Source: Bacteroidia bacterium (GTDB lineage Bacteria; Bacteroidota; Bacteroidia; Bacteroidales; Paludibacteraceae). Taken from it: a stretch of 64,000 nucleotides of DNA. Every line of letters begins with the position of its first letter. The first letter of the stretch is position 1. Made by a program: the position numbers and the translations under genes. Below the pieces are notes generated by a model, which had not been told where the DNA came from, made no database searches, and saw only the letters and a program-made list of their open reading frames with translations. The stretch is taken from contig SAAL01000004.1 in the NCBI GenBank assembly GCA_009929445.1, forward strand, positions 1-64,000. The letters run 5' to 3'. Below are positions 18,566-28,273 of the stretch, in pieces.

Positions 18566-18768
18566 TTTTTAAATATAACATACTTTATCAGAGTTGTTTG
18601 CAACAAAATCGTCGCCACTCTTAGTAATATAAATTGATTATTGTGTGTGATTAATTATACATTCGACTGTTTGATGAACAGAAAGTTTAATCTGTTAAAC
18701 AATTTTTTGATGATATTGTTATAGCTGAAAAGAATAAATTATTTATAATCAATTTAAATTGCAACTCT

Positions 18769-19443
18769 ATGAAACGAATAAACATTTTACTATCATTCCT
18801 TTTGATGATAACTGTATTTAGCTTCGGACAGTTCAAACTTCCGTCACTCCCGTATGAATATGGTGCACTGGAACCTTTTATTGACAGTACCACTATGCGC
18901 ATTCACCATACGGCTCACCAAGCAGCGTATGTAAACAACCTGAACAAGGCTGTTGAGAAATATCCGCAATACAACAAGCTGGATATTACAGAACTACTCC
19001 GTAAGATCAATACGCTTCCCAAAGACATTCAGACTGCGGTGAGAAACAACGGCGGCGGCCATTACAACCACACTTTCTTCTGGGAGATAATGGCTCCGGC
19101 CGGAACAACGACCATGTCGCCTGCGTTGGAGAAAGCGCTGGTGAAACAATTCGGCAGTGTGGACAAATTCAGGGAAGAATTTGAAAAAGCCGCCACCGGA
19201 CGTTTTGGTTCAGGCTGGGTATGGCTGATGCAGAAATCGGACGGTACGCTTTACATCGATTCTACTCCCAATCAGGATAATATGCTGATGCCGTTCAACA
19301 CAATGAAAGGAAAACCTATCCTGGCGCTGGATGTATGGGAACACGCCTATTACCTGAAATATCAATCCAAACGGGCTGCTTACGTCAAAGCATTCTGGAA
19401 TGTGGTGAACTGGAATAAAGTCAGCGAGCTGGCGGGTTTATAA
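18769..19443 (+). CDS. sodB: Superoxide dismutase (Fe/Mn family), predicted exported
   Basis: A 224-residue Fe/Mn superoxide dismutase. Metal ligands are visible as His46 (MRIHHTAHQ), His101 (GGHYNHTFFW), Asp188 and His192 (DVWEHAYYLKYQ). Unlike the usual cytoplasmic enzyme it starts with about 21 residues of typical signal peptide (MKRINILLSFLLMITVFSFGQ), after which the mature domain begins at FKLPSLPYEY. A periplasmic or surface location is therefore likely. Metal choice between Fe, Mn or either cannot be settled here, so the symbol is tentative. It is a single gene, convergent with the GH31 gene and ended by a strong hairpin. Confidence 0.93.
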   Translation: MKRINILLSFLLMITVFSFGQFKLPSLPYEYGALEPFIDSTTMRIHHTAHQAAYVNNLNKAVEKYPQYNKLDITELLRKINTLPKDIQTAVRNNGGGHYNHTFFWEIMAPAGTTTMSPALEKALVKQFGSVDKFREEFEKAATGRFGSGWVWLMQKSDGTLYIDSTPNQDNMLMPFNTMKGKPILALDVWEHAYYLKYQSKRAAYVKAFWNVVNWNKVSELAGL

Positions 19444-19531
19444 TAAAAACAGTGAAAATATCAACTTCATTACCGCAAATATCCCGTATTTTTGTTTCAT
19501 GTTATTCAAATGATTTTCAGGATGTTTGATT

Positions 19532-19579
19532 AAAGCAAGAAAGAAAGTGACACCCGATGTTCACTTTCTTTCTTGCTTT
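19532..19579. terminator. Bidirectional terminator between sod and GH31 genes
   Basis: A perfect 19-base-pair stem AAAGCAAGAAAGAAAGTGA/TCACTTTCTTTCTTGCTTT with a ten-base loop, placed between two convergent genes. It is one of the strongest hairpins in the window, although the flanking T-tracts are short. Confidence 0.8.
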
Positions 19580-19597
19580 CATACATTTCGCATTTTG

Positions 19598-22500
19598 TTA
19601 AAAAGCCAGCGAACTCAAATTTTTACCGACCAATAATCCCTTTTGCGGAGTTAATTCAAATTTCAGTGCCCGTTTGGCTTTCAGGCGGATAACGAATAAA
19701 TCCGCATTCCCTTCGAGTGTTTTCTGATTGCCTACGTTGATGAAAGTGGGATATAGCACCTTTTCACCATCGGAATGGAGGCGGTCGTTGGTGAAATTCT
19801 GCATTTCGCCCGTATTCAGGATTCGGATTCCGGTGAATTCATAGTTGTTGTTGTATGGCAGTGAAAAACTGAGTGCATTCACCGATTTCAGATTCTGCCC
19901 ACGTACAGTTATTTCCACCGTTTCACCTTCGCGATAGTTTTTTTTGTCGGCAGTCAGGAGGAGTGTACCTTCCACAATACCGTTATCTTCGTCACTTTCA
20001 GCCTCGTCCATCCTTACAGCAACGTTTGAGATATCGTAAGCGTCGATCAGGTTGTTTTTATTTACATCACCGCGGCTCACGTAGCCTTCAAAATCGCTGT
20101 CGCCAAGTCTTAATCCGGTGTAGTTGAGGTAAGAAGTGAGGTCGTTGCTGTCGATGAGTTTATCGTTGTTGATGTCGCCCGGCAGGTAGCTTTCGGTGCC
20201 CGGAACTTTGAAAATATAAATTTCTCTGCCTGAGCCGAAGTTGCCAACACTTTTCTCTACCGAGATTTTTATATACCTGGCAACCGGCTGTTTTTCAAAT
20301 ACAAACGTTTTATTTTCTCCGTTTCGTTTCCATTCAAATTCTCCCGCTTCGATCCAGGTTTGCTTATCGTTGCTGAAGAGGATTTTTCCTTTTTCAAACA
20401 TGCCGTTCTGTCCGCTTGTTCGGGGCAGGTATTCGAGTTTGTCGAGCTGATTCACCGAATTCAAATCAAGGGTCAAATCAAACGGAACAGCATTTTCTCC
20501 GTATTTTGTGTGCATCATGTTGCCTTCGTCAAAGTCAAACAAGCGTCTGAGGCCTTCTCCGCCCTGCATTTCCACGTTGCTCTGAGCTTTTATGCCTCTG
20601 ATGGCAAACTGCAACGGATCTGATTTGGTTGTAGCCTCAAAACCTGTCCATTCGGAAGCTCCGCTTTTGTTAACAGCACGGGCTTTGAAAGCATATCTGG
20701 TTTCCGGAGTGAGGTTTTCGAACAGCAACGAATTTTCCCTGATGGTTGAATAGAGCATTCCGCCGAATTCCAGTTCATAATAATCGGCTCCGGGCACAGC
20801 GCTCCATTCGGGACTGAGGGTATAGGCAGTTGCGTTACTGTCGGATACAGCGATATTTTGCGGTGGAGTTAATTTACCTGCATGCTGCAGCAGCGGATTT
20901 GTCGGTTCGAATTCGAAGCCTTTGATAATCAGTTTCACATCATTTACCGAGACATCGGTTTTGCCGATTTTAACAAGCAACTGCGGATTTCTGATTATTT
21001 TCACCCGGGCAAATTCGGAGTCTTTTGTGGCAAAACGGTTGAAATCCGGAGCAGCGTCATAGAAATACACATTCGTTGCCGAATTGTATTCCTGCATGGT
21101 TCGGGCATTTTTAAGCCGTACCTTCCTGTTTCCGACCTTTGCAGCTATTCCTGTCGGTTTGGCGGTTACATTCACTTTCATCTCGGTCGTTTTTTCTTTT
21201 ACAAAACCTTTGAAATCGCCTTTTAGAGGCTGAATGGTAATGGTTGCCTGGTTTTTAGAAACCGATGAATTGATTTGTGTTTCAACAAACTTCCCGCTCA
21301 GGTAAGCGGTAGTTTCCCCATCGTCGTCGTATTCTGTGAATGAGGTATTGCCGTGAGGATAAATTTCATAAATCCGGTGGCTCTTGTCAATTTCTGTCGC
21401 ATTGTTGTTAGGATTTGTCATCGGGATGATGGCTCCGTTTCTGACAAACACGGGCAGTTTCCATATCGGACTTTCAAAATTGTTTATAATTCGTCCGCCT
21501 TCGTATTTCTGACCTGAGAAATAGTCAATCCACTCACCTTCAGGGAGGTAGATGTTATTGCGTAAGTCGTTTCCCTGCTCGTCGGCGCGGGTATTCTGAT
21601 AAATGGGTGCCACCAGAAAATTGGGTCCGAACATGAACTGGTACTGGGTATTTATTCCGAGTGTAAACGGATTTTGCTCTTCGAGAAACATGGCACGAAT
21701 GACCGGAAGCCCGTCGATGGCTTCGCGTGAGACACTGTATGCGTAGGGCAAAAGTTCCGATTTCAGTTTCAGGTAATTCCGGTTGAGAGATGCAACCGGT
21801 TCGCCGAGTGCGTGCGGATATTTTTCGTTACTTCCCCAACCGTCCATGTTCAGCATCATGGGTGTGAAAGTTTTCCACTGATAATCGCGGATGTTGACTA
21901 CCGGATTTTTTCCTCCGAAAATGCCATCCATGTCCGAACAGATGTTGGGCTGTCCGGATAATCCTGAACCGATATACGTGGGAATGTGAAAGCGGATGTA
22001 TTCCCACACACCTCCGGTTTGATCACCACTCCAGATGGTGGCATAATGCTGTGTACCTGCCCATCCGTCGAGTGAAATGATGAACGGACGTGCAAAGTTA
22101 CCGTATTTTGGCATAATGGACGCCACGTCCTGCACTCCGTTTAATCCGAAGGAATATCCTGCTCCAACCCAGGCAACATCTGTTTTGAGCACTTTTACTC
22201 CCGCCACGCCCACTTCATTGATTATATCGCGTTGCAAGAGCGGTTCCACTCCTTCTTTCGGGTGAAGATCCGACTGTGTCCAAAGCCCGATTTCCACACC
22301 GTTTTTGCGGGCGTAATCGCCAAAATTTTTCAGATTCCCGATGTTTCCTTCCAGCGTTTCGGTTTGTCCGTAACCCGCACCATATCCGTCGTTGGGCAAA
22401 ATCCAGCCCAGCGGCATATCGTGTTGTTTGTAACGGTCGATTACCGCGCGTGCCGAGAACTGGTAGTTATTCAGTTCACCGTTCAGACTTTCTTTCACGC

Positions 22501-23431
22501 CGCCGTTGTCTTTCTGGCTTTCCCTGTAGCGCTTGCCGTCCTCAAAAAGGATTCCTCCCGCATCTTCTTTCCAGTAATCGCGGTTGTAGGCATTCAGATG
22601 CCCCTCGTAGAAGCCGAATTTCGGTATTAAGACCGGATTGCCTGTGAGTTGGTAAAAATCATTGAGTAAGCCGGTTGTTTCTTTGTTGACCATGAAGAAA
22701 ACATCGAGGTAGTCGGTCTTGTGAGTCAGCTGAACTGTATTTTTCTCTTTCCTTCCAAAGTCGTATACACCCGGTCTGAAGGTGTACCACATCATTCCAT
22801 AGCCATTTGTTGACCAGTAAAAGGGTGTCGGCGAAGCCACTCCACCGTCGGTCCAGCTGTTCTGATTTTCGATGGCAATGGTTTTTCCCTTGTGCGAAAA
22901 ACGTCCGTTTTGCACTCCACCTCCGAAAAAGTATTCATCCGGATGTTCTTTCAGTGTCAGTTTAACTTCGTTTTTTTCGAATGAAACAGGACTGGTGGAT
23001 TGCACGACGGTTTTACCGGTGAGTAAATCGCTGATTGTGAAACAGGTGGTTTCCTTATCAAAAACGAGTTTAATCCGGTTAGTCAGGATTGAAACGGAAG
23101 CATTATCGGTTGTAATTTCCAGTTTACCAATTGATTTACGGGAATTTTCCACCAGGATTCGGGCAGGCGGATCAGCCTGAGGGTCGGCAAGCACATTCAG
23201 GTTGTTATTCTGATACATCCGAAAGATATTTTCTCCGTAGAAGTCGAGAATCATCTTTTGCCCGTTCGTAAAAAAAATCTCTGCTGTTTGGGCGTTTTGT
23301 TTCCGGACCTGCTCAATCCGTATGGAGGCATCCGGCTTGACGGAAGGACTTTGTGCGTTAATATCCCCGGATTGCATGCTCAGGAACAATGACAAAACAA
23401 TTAAAGGAATGAATGTTTTAATTTTCTTCAT
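19598..23431 (-). CDS. Exported GH31 glycosidase with FN3, F5/8C, dockerin-like and cohesin-like modules
   Basis: A 1277-residue secreted enzyme. Order: signal peptide (1-26); GH31 N-terminal beta-sandwich; GH31 TIM barrel with likely nucleophile Asp418 (VLKTDVAW) and acid/base Asp470 (WSGDQTGGVWEY); proximal and distal C-terminal sheets (DUF5110-like region near 700-790); a fibronectin type III domain (about 860-940); an F5/8 type C (discoidin, CBM32-like) domain (about 945-1080); a dockerin-like pair of calcium-binding repeats (GDINNDKLIDSNDL and GDVNKNNLIDAYDI, about 1082-1145); and a C-terminal cohesin-like domain (about 1155-1277). GH31 includes alpha-glucosidases, alpha-xylosidases and alpha-N-acetylgalactosaminidases. 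The accessory modules recall the last group, but that is an inference. It lacks a T9SS sorting domain. Confidence 0.88.
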   Translation of the reverse strand: MKKIKTFIPLIVLSLFLSMQSGDINAQSPSVKPDASIRIEQVRKQNAQTAEIFFTNGQKMILDFYGENIFRMYQNNNLNVLADPQADPPARILVENSRKSIGKLEITTDNASVSILTNRIKLVFDKETTCFTISDLLTGKTVVQSTSPVSFEKNEVKLTLKEHPDEYFFGGGVQNGRFSHKGKTIAIENQNSWTDGGVASPTPFYWSTNGYGMMWYTFRPGVYDFGRKEKNTVQLTHKTDYLDVFFMVNKETTGLLNDFYQLTGNPVLIPKFGFYEGHLNAYNRDYWKEDAGGILFEDGKRYRESQKDNGGVKESLNGELNNYQFSARAVIDRYKQHDMPLGWILPNDGYGAGYGQTETLEGNIGNLKNFGDYARKNGVEIGLWTQSDLHPKEGVEPLLQRDIINEVGVAGVKVLKTDVAWVGAGYSFGLNGVQDVASIMPKYGNFARPFIISLDGWAGTQHYATIWSGDQTGGVWEYIRFHIPTYIGSGLSGQPNICSDMDGIFGGKNPVVNIRDYQWKTFTPMMLNMDGWGSNEKYPHALGEPVASLNRNYLKLKSELLPYAYSVSREAIDGLPVIRAMFLEEQNPFTLGINTQYQFMFGPNFLVAPIYQNTRADEQGNDLRNNIYLPEGEWIDYFSGQKYEGGRIINNFESPIWKLPVFVRNGAIIPMTNPNNNATEIDKSHRIYEIYPHGNTSFTEYDDDGETTAYLSGKFVETQINSSVSKNQATITIQPLKGDFKGFVKEKTTEMKVNVTAKPTGIAAKVGNRKVRLKNARTMQEYNSATNVYFYDAAPDFNRFATKDSEFARVKIIRNPQLLVKIGKTDVSVNDVKLIIKGFEFEPTNPLLQHAGKLTPPQNIAVSDSNATAYTLSPEWSAVPGADYYELEFGGMLYSTIRENSLLFENLTPETRYAFKARAVNKSGASEWTGFEATTKSDPLQFAIRGIKAQSNVEMQGGEGLRRLFDFDEGNMMHTKYGENAVPFDLTLDLNSVNQLDKLEYLPRTSGQNGMFEKGKILFSNDKQTWIEAGEFEWKRNGENKTFVFEKQPVARYIKISVEKSVGNFGSGREIYIFKVPGTESYLPGDINNDKLIDSNDLTSYLNYTGLRLGDSDFEGYVSRGDVNKNNLIDAYDISNVAVRMDEAESDEDNGIVEGTLLLTADKKNYREGETVEITVRGQNLKSVNALSFSLPYNNNYEFTGIRILNTGEMQNFTNDRLHSDGEKVLYPTFINVGNQKTLEGNADLFVIRLKAKRALKFELTPQKGLLVGKNLSSLAF

Positions 23432-23594
23432 TGTGATTTATTTTTTTTATAGTATATAAGGTCATAAAAAATTGAAAACCTGTTCTTTTTCTTTGTGTAC
23501 TACTTTATCTCCTGCCTCTTCTCCTTAAGAAGCGGATGCAAAAAAAAAGAAAGAGTTTATTCAAAAGAAATTTTAAAATAATAAAAGGCGAAAA

Positions 23595-25082
23595 TCACAT
23601 CTCACCTTTCATAGATTTATAGGTTTGTTCCAGTGCTTTTTCGTTGTCTGTAATAACCAATATCCTGTCGCCTACCATCAATTCGGTATTTCCGCGGGGA
23701 ATGAAATATTGATCATCACGTTTTACCATCGCAATCAGGGTTTTCTCGGGCACATTCAAATCCATCAGCCGCGAGCCGTTGGCCAGAAACTCTTTTTTTA
23801 TGGAAATTTCGCTCATGTAAGATTTGATATCTTCCGAAATTTCCACATCAAAATTCTTAAGTTTCCGTTTGCGGAGAACATCCTGCGAAAGACCCAGCCA
23901 TTTGGCCATGGAGCCTACTGTGGTGCCCTGAATAACCAGCGAAAGAATGGTGATAAAAAACACGATATTAAAAATGTCTTTGGCGTGGGGCAAATTCTCT
24001 ATCCACGGATAAGTGGCAAAAATAATGGGAACAGCACCCCGGAGTCCTACCCACGAAACATAATGTCTGGCTTTGAGCGACAGATTACGAAACGGCAATA
24101 AACTGAGATGAACCGAAACGGGTCGTGAAAAGAAAATCATGAACAAACCGACGATTATACCAATTCCGGCAATAGGAAGTAATTCGGACGGATTGATGAG
24201 CAAACCGAGCGTGAGAAACATGATTATTTGTACGAGCCAGGTCATTCCATCAAAAAACTTCAACGAACTGCGCTTATGTACAAAACGGCTGTTTCCTATA
24301 AATAAACCCCCAACATATACTGCCAGATAACCGTTTCCACTGATAAAAGTGGTAAATCCGAAGAGGAAAAACATCAGTGTCATAAGCAGTACCGAATAGA
24401 GTGCGTCGTTGTCCAGGTTGATTTTGTTAATAATCCGTACTGACAATCTACCCAGAAAATAACCTGCGAGACCACCAAGCAGCAGCTGCTTAAAAAACAT
24501 CCAGAGAGCAGCCCACGCATCGATTACGGGCGATTGAATCAGTTGAATGAGCACAATGGTGAGCATGAAAGCCATCGGATCGTTGCTTCCGCTTTCAAAT
24601 TCAAGCAACGGACGCAAGTTTTCTTTTAATGAAAGATTTTTCGAACGCAGGATAGAAAAAACCGAAGCCGAGTCGGTAGATGACATTACACTTGCCAAAA
24701 GCAATGATTCAAGGAGCGTAAATGTAACCGCATTGAAGAAATTATTGGTGAGCCAGAAAATAAAAATCCCTGTCAACAAAGCTGTAAACAACACTCCAAT
24801 GGTTGCCAGAATCATTCCCTGAGCTGCAATGGGTTTCACTTCAGTGAACCGCGTATCCATACCACCCGAAAAAAGTATAATATTCAAGGCTACCACTCCA
24901 ATGGCCTGAGCTATTTTCGGAGAATTAAATTCAATCCCAAGTCCATCGCTACCCGACAGCATTCCTATCAGCAGGAAAAGTAATAAGGTAGGTACACCAA
25001 ACCGACTACCCATTTTTCCAACCAGCAAACTGACAAAAAGCAGGACAGAAATCAACAACAAAAACAGTTCGATACTAATCAT
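23595..25082 (-). CDS. K+/H+ (cation/proton) antiporter, CPA1 family with TrkA-C domain
   Basis: A 495-residue inner-membrane protein with about 12 transmembrane helices (residues 1-390). Typical antiporter segments include LFLLIGMLSGSDGLG, LNIILFSGGMDTRF, the helix LLASVMSSTDSASVFSILR with FESGSNDPMAF after it, and VGLRGAVPIIFA. The cytosolic tail (about 410-495) is a TrkA-C-like domain (KRDDQYFIPRGNTELMVGDR) that commonly senses nucleotides or ions. The architecture matches the NhaP2/CvrA-type potassium/proton antiporters that export K+ in exchange for H+. It lies 163 bases upstream of the GH31 gene, with no obvious functional link. It is divergent from the tRNA-Phe gene. Confidence 0.9.
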   Translation of the reverse strand: MISIELFLLLISVLLFVSLLVGKMGSRFGVPTLLLFLLIGMLSGSDGLGIEFNSPKIAQAIGVVALNIILFSGGMDTRFTEVKPIAAQGMILATIGVLFTALLTGIFIFWLTNNFFNAVTFTLLESLLLASVMSSTDSASVFSILRSKNLSLKENLRPLLEFESGSNDPMAFMLTIVLIQLIQSPVIDAWAALWMFFKQLLLGGLAGYFLGRLSVRIINKINLDNDALYSVLLMTLMFFLFGFTTFISGNGYLAVYVGGLFIGNSRFVHKRSSLKFFDGMTWLVQIIMFLTLGLLINPSELLPIAGIGIIVGLFMIFFSRPVSVHLSLLPFRNLSLKARHYVSWVGLRGAVPIIFATYPWIENLPHAKDIFNIVFFITILSLVIQGTTVGSMAKWLGLSQDVLRKRKLKNFDVEISEDIKSYMSEISIKKEFLANGSRLMDLNVPEKTLIAMVKRDDQYFIPRGNTELMVGDRILVITDNEKALEQTYKSMKGEM

Positions 25083-25261
25083 TGTAAAATTTTAAGAATA
25101 TAAAATCTTCTGCAAAGTTAACTTTTTTCCCCGTTTTGTAAAACTATTCATTTTGAATTATTTGGTTTTTTAAGAATAAATTGCTGACATGTTTTTTTCA
25201 AAAAATATAATAAACCCGATTATTTTTTGGTCAAATATTTTTTTCTTTGAAAAAGTTGCCG

Positions 25262-25269
25262 TACATTTG
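25262..25269 (+). promoter_or_regulatory. -7 element of the tRNA-Phe promoter
   Basis: TACATTTG matches TAnnTTTG and lies 20 bases before the mature tRNA 5' end. No good -33 box is seen at the usual distance; only a T-rich stretch is there. Confidence 0.6.
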
Positions 25270-25289
25270 CACTCTCAAAATCAAAAAGA

Positions 25290-25362
25290 GGTACCATAGC
25301 TCAGTTGGTAGAGCAAAGGACTGAAAATCCTTGTGTCCCCGGTTCGATTCCTGGTGGTACCA
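25290..25362 (+). tRNA. tRNA-Phe (anticodon GAA)
   Basis: A 73-base cloverleaf: acceptor GGTACCA/TGGTACC, D arm TAGCTCAGTTGGTAGAGC, anticodon stem AAGGA/TCCTT around loop CTGAAAA with anticodon GAA, and T loop TTCGATT. The T stem has one C-T mismatch in my fold. The discriminator is A and the CCA end is not encoded. Confidence 0.96.
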
Positions 25363-25372
25363 CTACAAAAAT

Positions 25373-25407
25373 AAAACGCAATTGATAACCAATCAGTTGC
25401 GTTTTTT
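25373..25407 (+). terminator. Terminator after tRNA-Phe
   Basis: AACGCAATTGAT pairs with ATCAGTTGCGTT (one G-T wobble) around a five-base loop and is followed by a T run. It lies about ten bases after the tRNA. Confidence 0.85.
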
Positions 25408-25543
25408 GGTTTTATGAATTTGCACCACAAAATTTTCAATGTTTAACTTACTTTTTTTTATAAAACAATAGATTCCAAACACATTCTTTGCTGCCTGTTC
25501 AAATTAGGAATATCCATTAACACAAATTTCCACTGTTTTTCAC

Positions 25544-25551
25544 TATCTTTG
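25544..25551 (+). promoter_or_regulatory. -7 element of the typA promoter
   Basis: TATCTTTG matches TAnnTTTG and lies 25 bases before the typA start codon. The -33 region is not clear. Confidence 0.55.
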
Positions 25552-25576
25552 CACCCGCAAAACCAAATATTACTGT

Positions 25577-27376
25577 ATGCAAAAAATAAGGAATATAGCT
25601 ATTATCGCTCACGTTGACCACGGTAAGACCACATTAGTTGATAAACTGCTGCTGGCCGGACATTTGTTTCGGGATAACGAGAATGCCGGCGAACTTATCA
25701 TGGACAACAACGACCTGGAACGTGAGCGCGGTATAACTATATTGGCAAAGAATGTATCAATCAACTATCAGGGACATAAAATAAATATCATCGACACTCC
25801 CGGCCATGCCGACTTTGGCGGCGAAGTGGAACGGGTGCTCAACATGGCAGACGGCGTGCTGCTGCTGGTGGATGCTTTCGAAGGACCGATGCCTCAAACA
25901 CGCTTTGTACTTCAAAAAGCACTTTCCATAGGCCTGAAACCGATAGTGGTGGTCAACAAGGTGGACAAACCGAACTGCCGCCCCGACGAAGTGAACGAAA
26001 TGGTTTTTGACCTGATGTACAACCTGAACGCCACCGAAGAACAGCTCGACTTCAAAACAGTGTACGGCTCGGCGAAGCAAAACTGGATGTCGGACGACTG
26101 GAAAAATCCGACCACCGACATCACTCCCCTACTGGAAGCAATCATCAAATACATACCCGCTCCCACTCAACTTCAGGGAACTCCGCAAATGCTCATCACT
26201 TCGCTGGACTTCTCGCCCTACGTAGGGAGAATTGCCGTGGGGAGAATTCACCGGGGCATTCTGAAAGAAGGAATGGATGTAAGCCTTTGTAAACGTGACG
26301 GTTCTATCGTAAAATCAAGGATTAAGGAATTAGACACCTTTACGGGTTTAGGCCGGACAAAAACCGACGTAGTGGAATCGGGCGATATATGTGCGCTGGT
26401 AGGAATTGACGGTTTCGAAATCGGCGATACCATAGCCGACCTGCAAAACCCCGAACCGCTGGCCCCCATTGCCATTGACGAACCTACGATGAGCATGGTT
26501 TTCACCATCAACGACTCGCCGTTCTTCGGCAAAGAAGGAAAATTCGTCACCTCGCGCCACATCAACGACCGGCTCATCCGCGAACTGGATAAGAACCTGG
26601 CACTGAAAGTAGAAAGAAATCCAAATTCGGATGTTTGGAACGTGTTTGGCCGCGGAGTGCTGCACCTGTCGGTACTTATTGAGACCATGCGACGTGAGGG
26701 CTATGAAATGCAGGTGGGTCAGCCGCAGGTTATTTTCAAAGAGATAAAAGGAGTACGCTGCGAACCTGTAGAGCAGCTTACCATCAATTTACCCGAAGAA
26801 AATTCGGGGCGAATTATCGAGATGGTAGCGGTACGCAAGGGCGAAATGATAAGCATGGAAGCAGTTGGCGACCGTATTCAGCTTGAATTTCACATACCTT
26901 CACGAGGCATTATCGGGCTGCGCAACAGCGTGTTGACAGCAACTGCCGGCGAAGCCATCATGTCGCACCGGTTCGTGGAATACCAGCCTTACAAGGGAGA
27001 AATAGAACGGCGAACAAACGGCTCCATCATTGCCATGGAAAGTGGTACAGCATTTGCCTACGCCATAGATAAACTACAGGACCGCGGCAAGTTTTTCATT
27101 CATCCACAGGACCCGGTATACACCGGCCAGGTGATTGGAGAGAATGCCAAAGAAGGCGATATCGTGGTGAATGTATGCAAATCGAAAAAGCTGACCAACA
27201 TGCGCGCTTCGGGTTCGGACGATAAGGTAAGAATCGTTCCACCCATTATTTTCAGCCTGGAAGAAGCCCTTGAATACATCAAGGAAGATGAATATGTAGA
27301 GGTAACTCCCACTAAAATCAGGCTTCGAAAAATACTACTTGACGAAAACGACCGGAAACGGTTATCAAAAAAATAA
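25577..27376 (+). CDS. typA: Ribosome-associated translational GTPase TypA/BipA
   Basis: A 599-residue GTPase of the elongation-factor superfamily, normal length for TypA/BipA. G1 is [10 protein letters not shown] (about 10-19), the switch region [13 protein letters not shown]3 [12 protein letters not shown] and G4 NKVDKP. Domain II and the BipA-specific C-terminal domain ([13 protein letters not shown], about 540-552) are present. It binds ribosomes and assists ribosome assembly and stress adaptation. It has its own promoter. The following porin-like gene starts 37 bases after the stop codon and may be cotranscribed. Confidence 0.97.
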   Translation: MQKIRNIAIIAHVDHGKTTLVDKLLLAGHLFRDNENAGELIMDNNDLERERGITILAKNVSINYQGHKINIIDTPGHADFGGEVERVLNMADGVLLLVDAFEGPMPQTRFVLQKALSIGLKPIVVVNKVDKPNCRPDEVNEMVFDLMYNLNATEEQLDFKTVYGSAKQNWMSDDWKNPTTDITPLLEAIIKYIPAPTQLQGTPQMLITSLDFSPYVGRIAVGRIHRGILKEGMDVSLCKRDGSIVKSRIKELDTFTGLGRTKTDVVESGDICALVGIDGFEIGDTIADLQNPEPLAPIAIDEPTMSMVFTINDSPFFGKEGKFVTSRHINDRLIRELDKNLALKVERNPNSDVWNVFGRGVLHLSVLIETMRREGYEMQVGQPQVIFKEIKGVRCEPVEQLTINLPEENSGRIIEMVAVRKGEMISMEAVGDRIQLEFHIPSRGIIGLRNSVLTATAGEAIMSHRFVEYQPYKGEIERRTNGSIIAMESGTAFAYAIDKLQDRGKFFIHPQDPVYTGQVIGENAKEGDIVVNVCKSKKLTNMRASGSDDKVRIVPPIIFSLEEALEYIKEDEYVEVTPTKIRLRKILLDENDRKRLSKK

Positions 27377-27413
27377 CTGGAGATTTTCATCGAAAAAAAA
27401 ACACGTCTCAAAC

Positions 27414-28100
27414 ATGAAAAACAGGTTTATTTTCACAACTTTTATTCTCCTGTTTACAGCCACTGCTTTCGGGCAGGTCGGGCTTCGGGGAGGCATCAAT
27501 ACGGCCAGTGAAATCCATTCATTCAGTCAAAACGACATTTCGGCAGCATTTCAGGGCGAAAATCTGACCGGATATCAGGTAGGATTGGTGTATCAGTTTA
27601 ATCCGAAAAGATCGGGACTTGGATTTGAAATAGGAGCGCTGCTTACGCAGAAAGGGAGTGTTTTCAGAATGGACAGTGCCAATATTGTTCAATCGCTGAT
27701 AAAGGGATATCACGAAATAAACTACGTGGAAGTGCCCATGAACTTAAGATTGAGACTTAGTTTCGGAGGGATAATTGGAGTATTCGGCTCTGCCGGCGTT
27801 TACGGAGCTTATGCCCTGAGAGGAAAAACTGTTTTTGAAAGTGACATTGCAACGTTGATTCAGGAAGAGTCATTCGACAGTTTTATGAACAGAATTGACT
27901 ACGGTTACAGCTACGGTGGTGGTGTAGAGCTGCTTAAAAAAATTCAACTGGCATTACAGTGGAGCCAGGGGCTGCAAAAGAGAGACGCTAATAAAAACAT
28001 ACTGGATAAAATTACAACAGAAAGCGGCGGATTAGCCCCAAACCTCACTGCCAAATCATCATCAAAAGTATTTTCGGTATCACTTACCTATCTTTTTTAG
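27414..28100 (+). CDS. Porin-family outer-membrane beta-barrel protein
   Basis: A 228-residue protein: signal peptide MKNRFIFTTFILLFTATAFGQ followed at once by VGLRGGINTA and a small beta-barrel pattern (FEIGALLTQKGSVFRM, VEVPMNLRLRLSFG, the closing strand VFSVSLTYLF with a C-terminal aromatic residue). This fits the PorT-like/OmpW-like outer-membrane beta-barrel families of Bacteroidota. The ORF track begins 25 codons earlier inside typA; I chose ATG 27414 because the signal peptide starts there. Function unknown. A strong terminator follows. Confidence 0.85.
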   Translation: MKNRFIFTTFILLFTATAFGQVGLRGGINTASEIHSFSQNDISAAFQGENLTGYQVGLVYQFNPKRSGLGFEIGALLTQKGSVFRMDSANIVQSLIKGYHEINYVEVPMNLRLRLSFGGIIGVFGSAGVYGAYALRGKTVFESDIATLIQEESFDSFMNRIDYGYSYGGGVELLKKIQLALQWSQGLQKRDANKNILDKITTESGGLAPNLTAKSSSKVFSVSLTYLF

Positions 28101-28141
28101 AAGTACGGTCTTAGTGTGTTATTCAGATTTCTCACAATATT

Positions 28142-28165
28142 CTGCCTCCCACAGGCAGTTTTTTT
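28142..28165 (+). terminator. Terminator of the porin-like gene
   Basis: CTGCCT/AGGCAG stem, loop CCCAC, followed by seven T; about 40 bases past the stop. Confidence 0.88.
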
Positions 28166-28273
28166 GTCGGGGTATGGTTGATCACACTATCGAATTCACC
28201 TTATTTTTTCAACAACCAATTCAACAAATGATACGAAAAACATCGTGTTATTCATTGAATCTGATCCGGAAAA

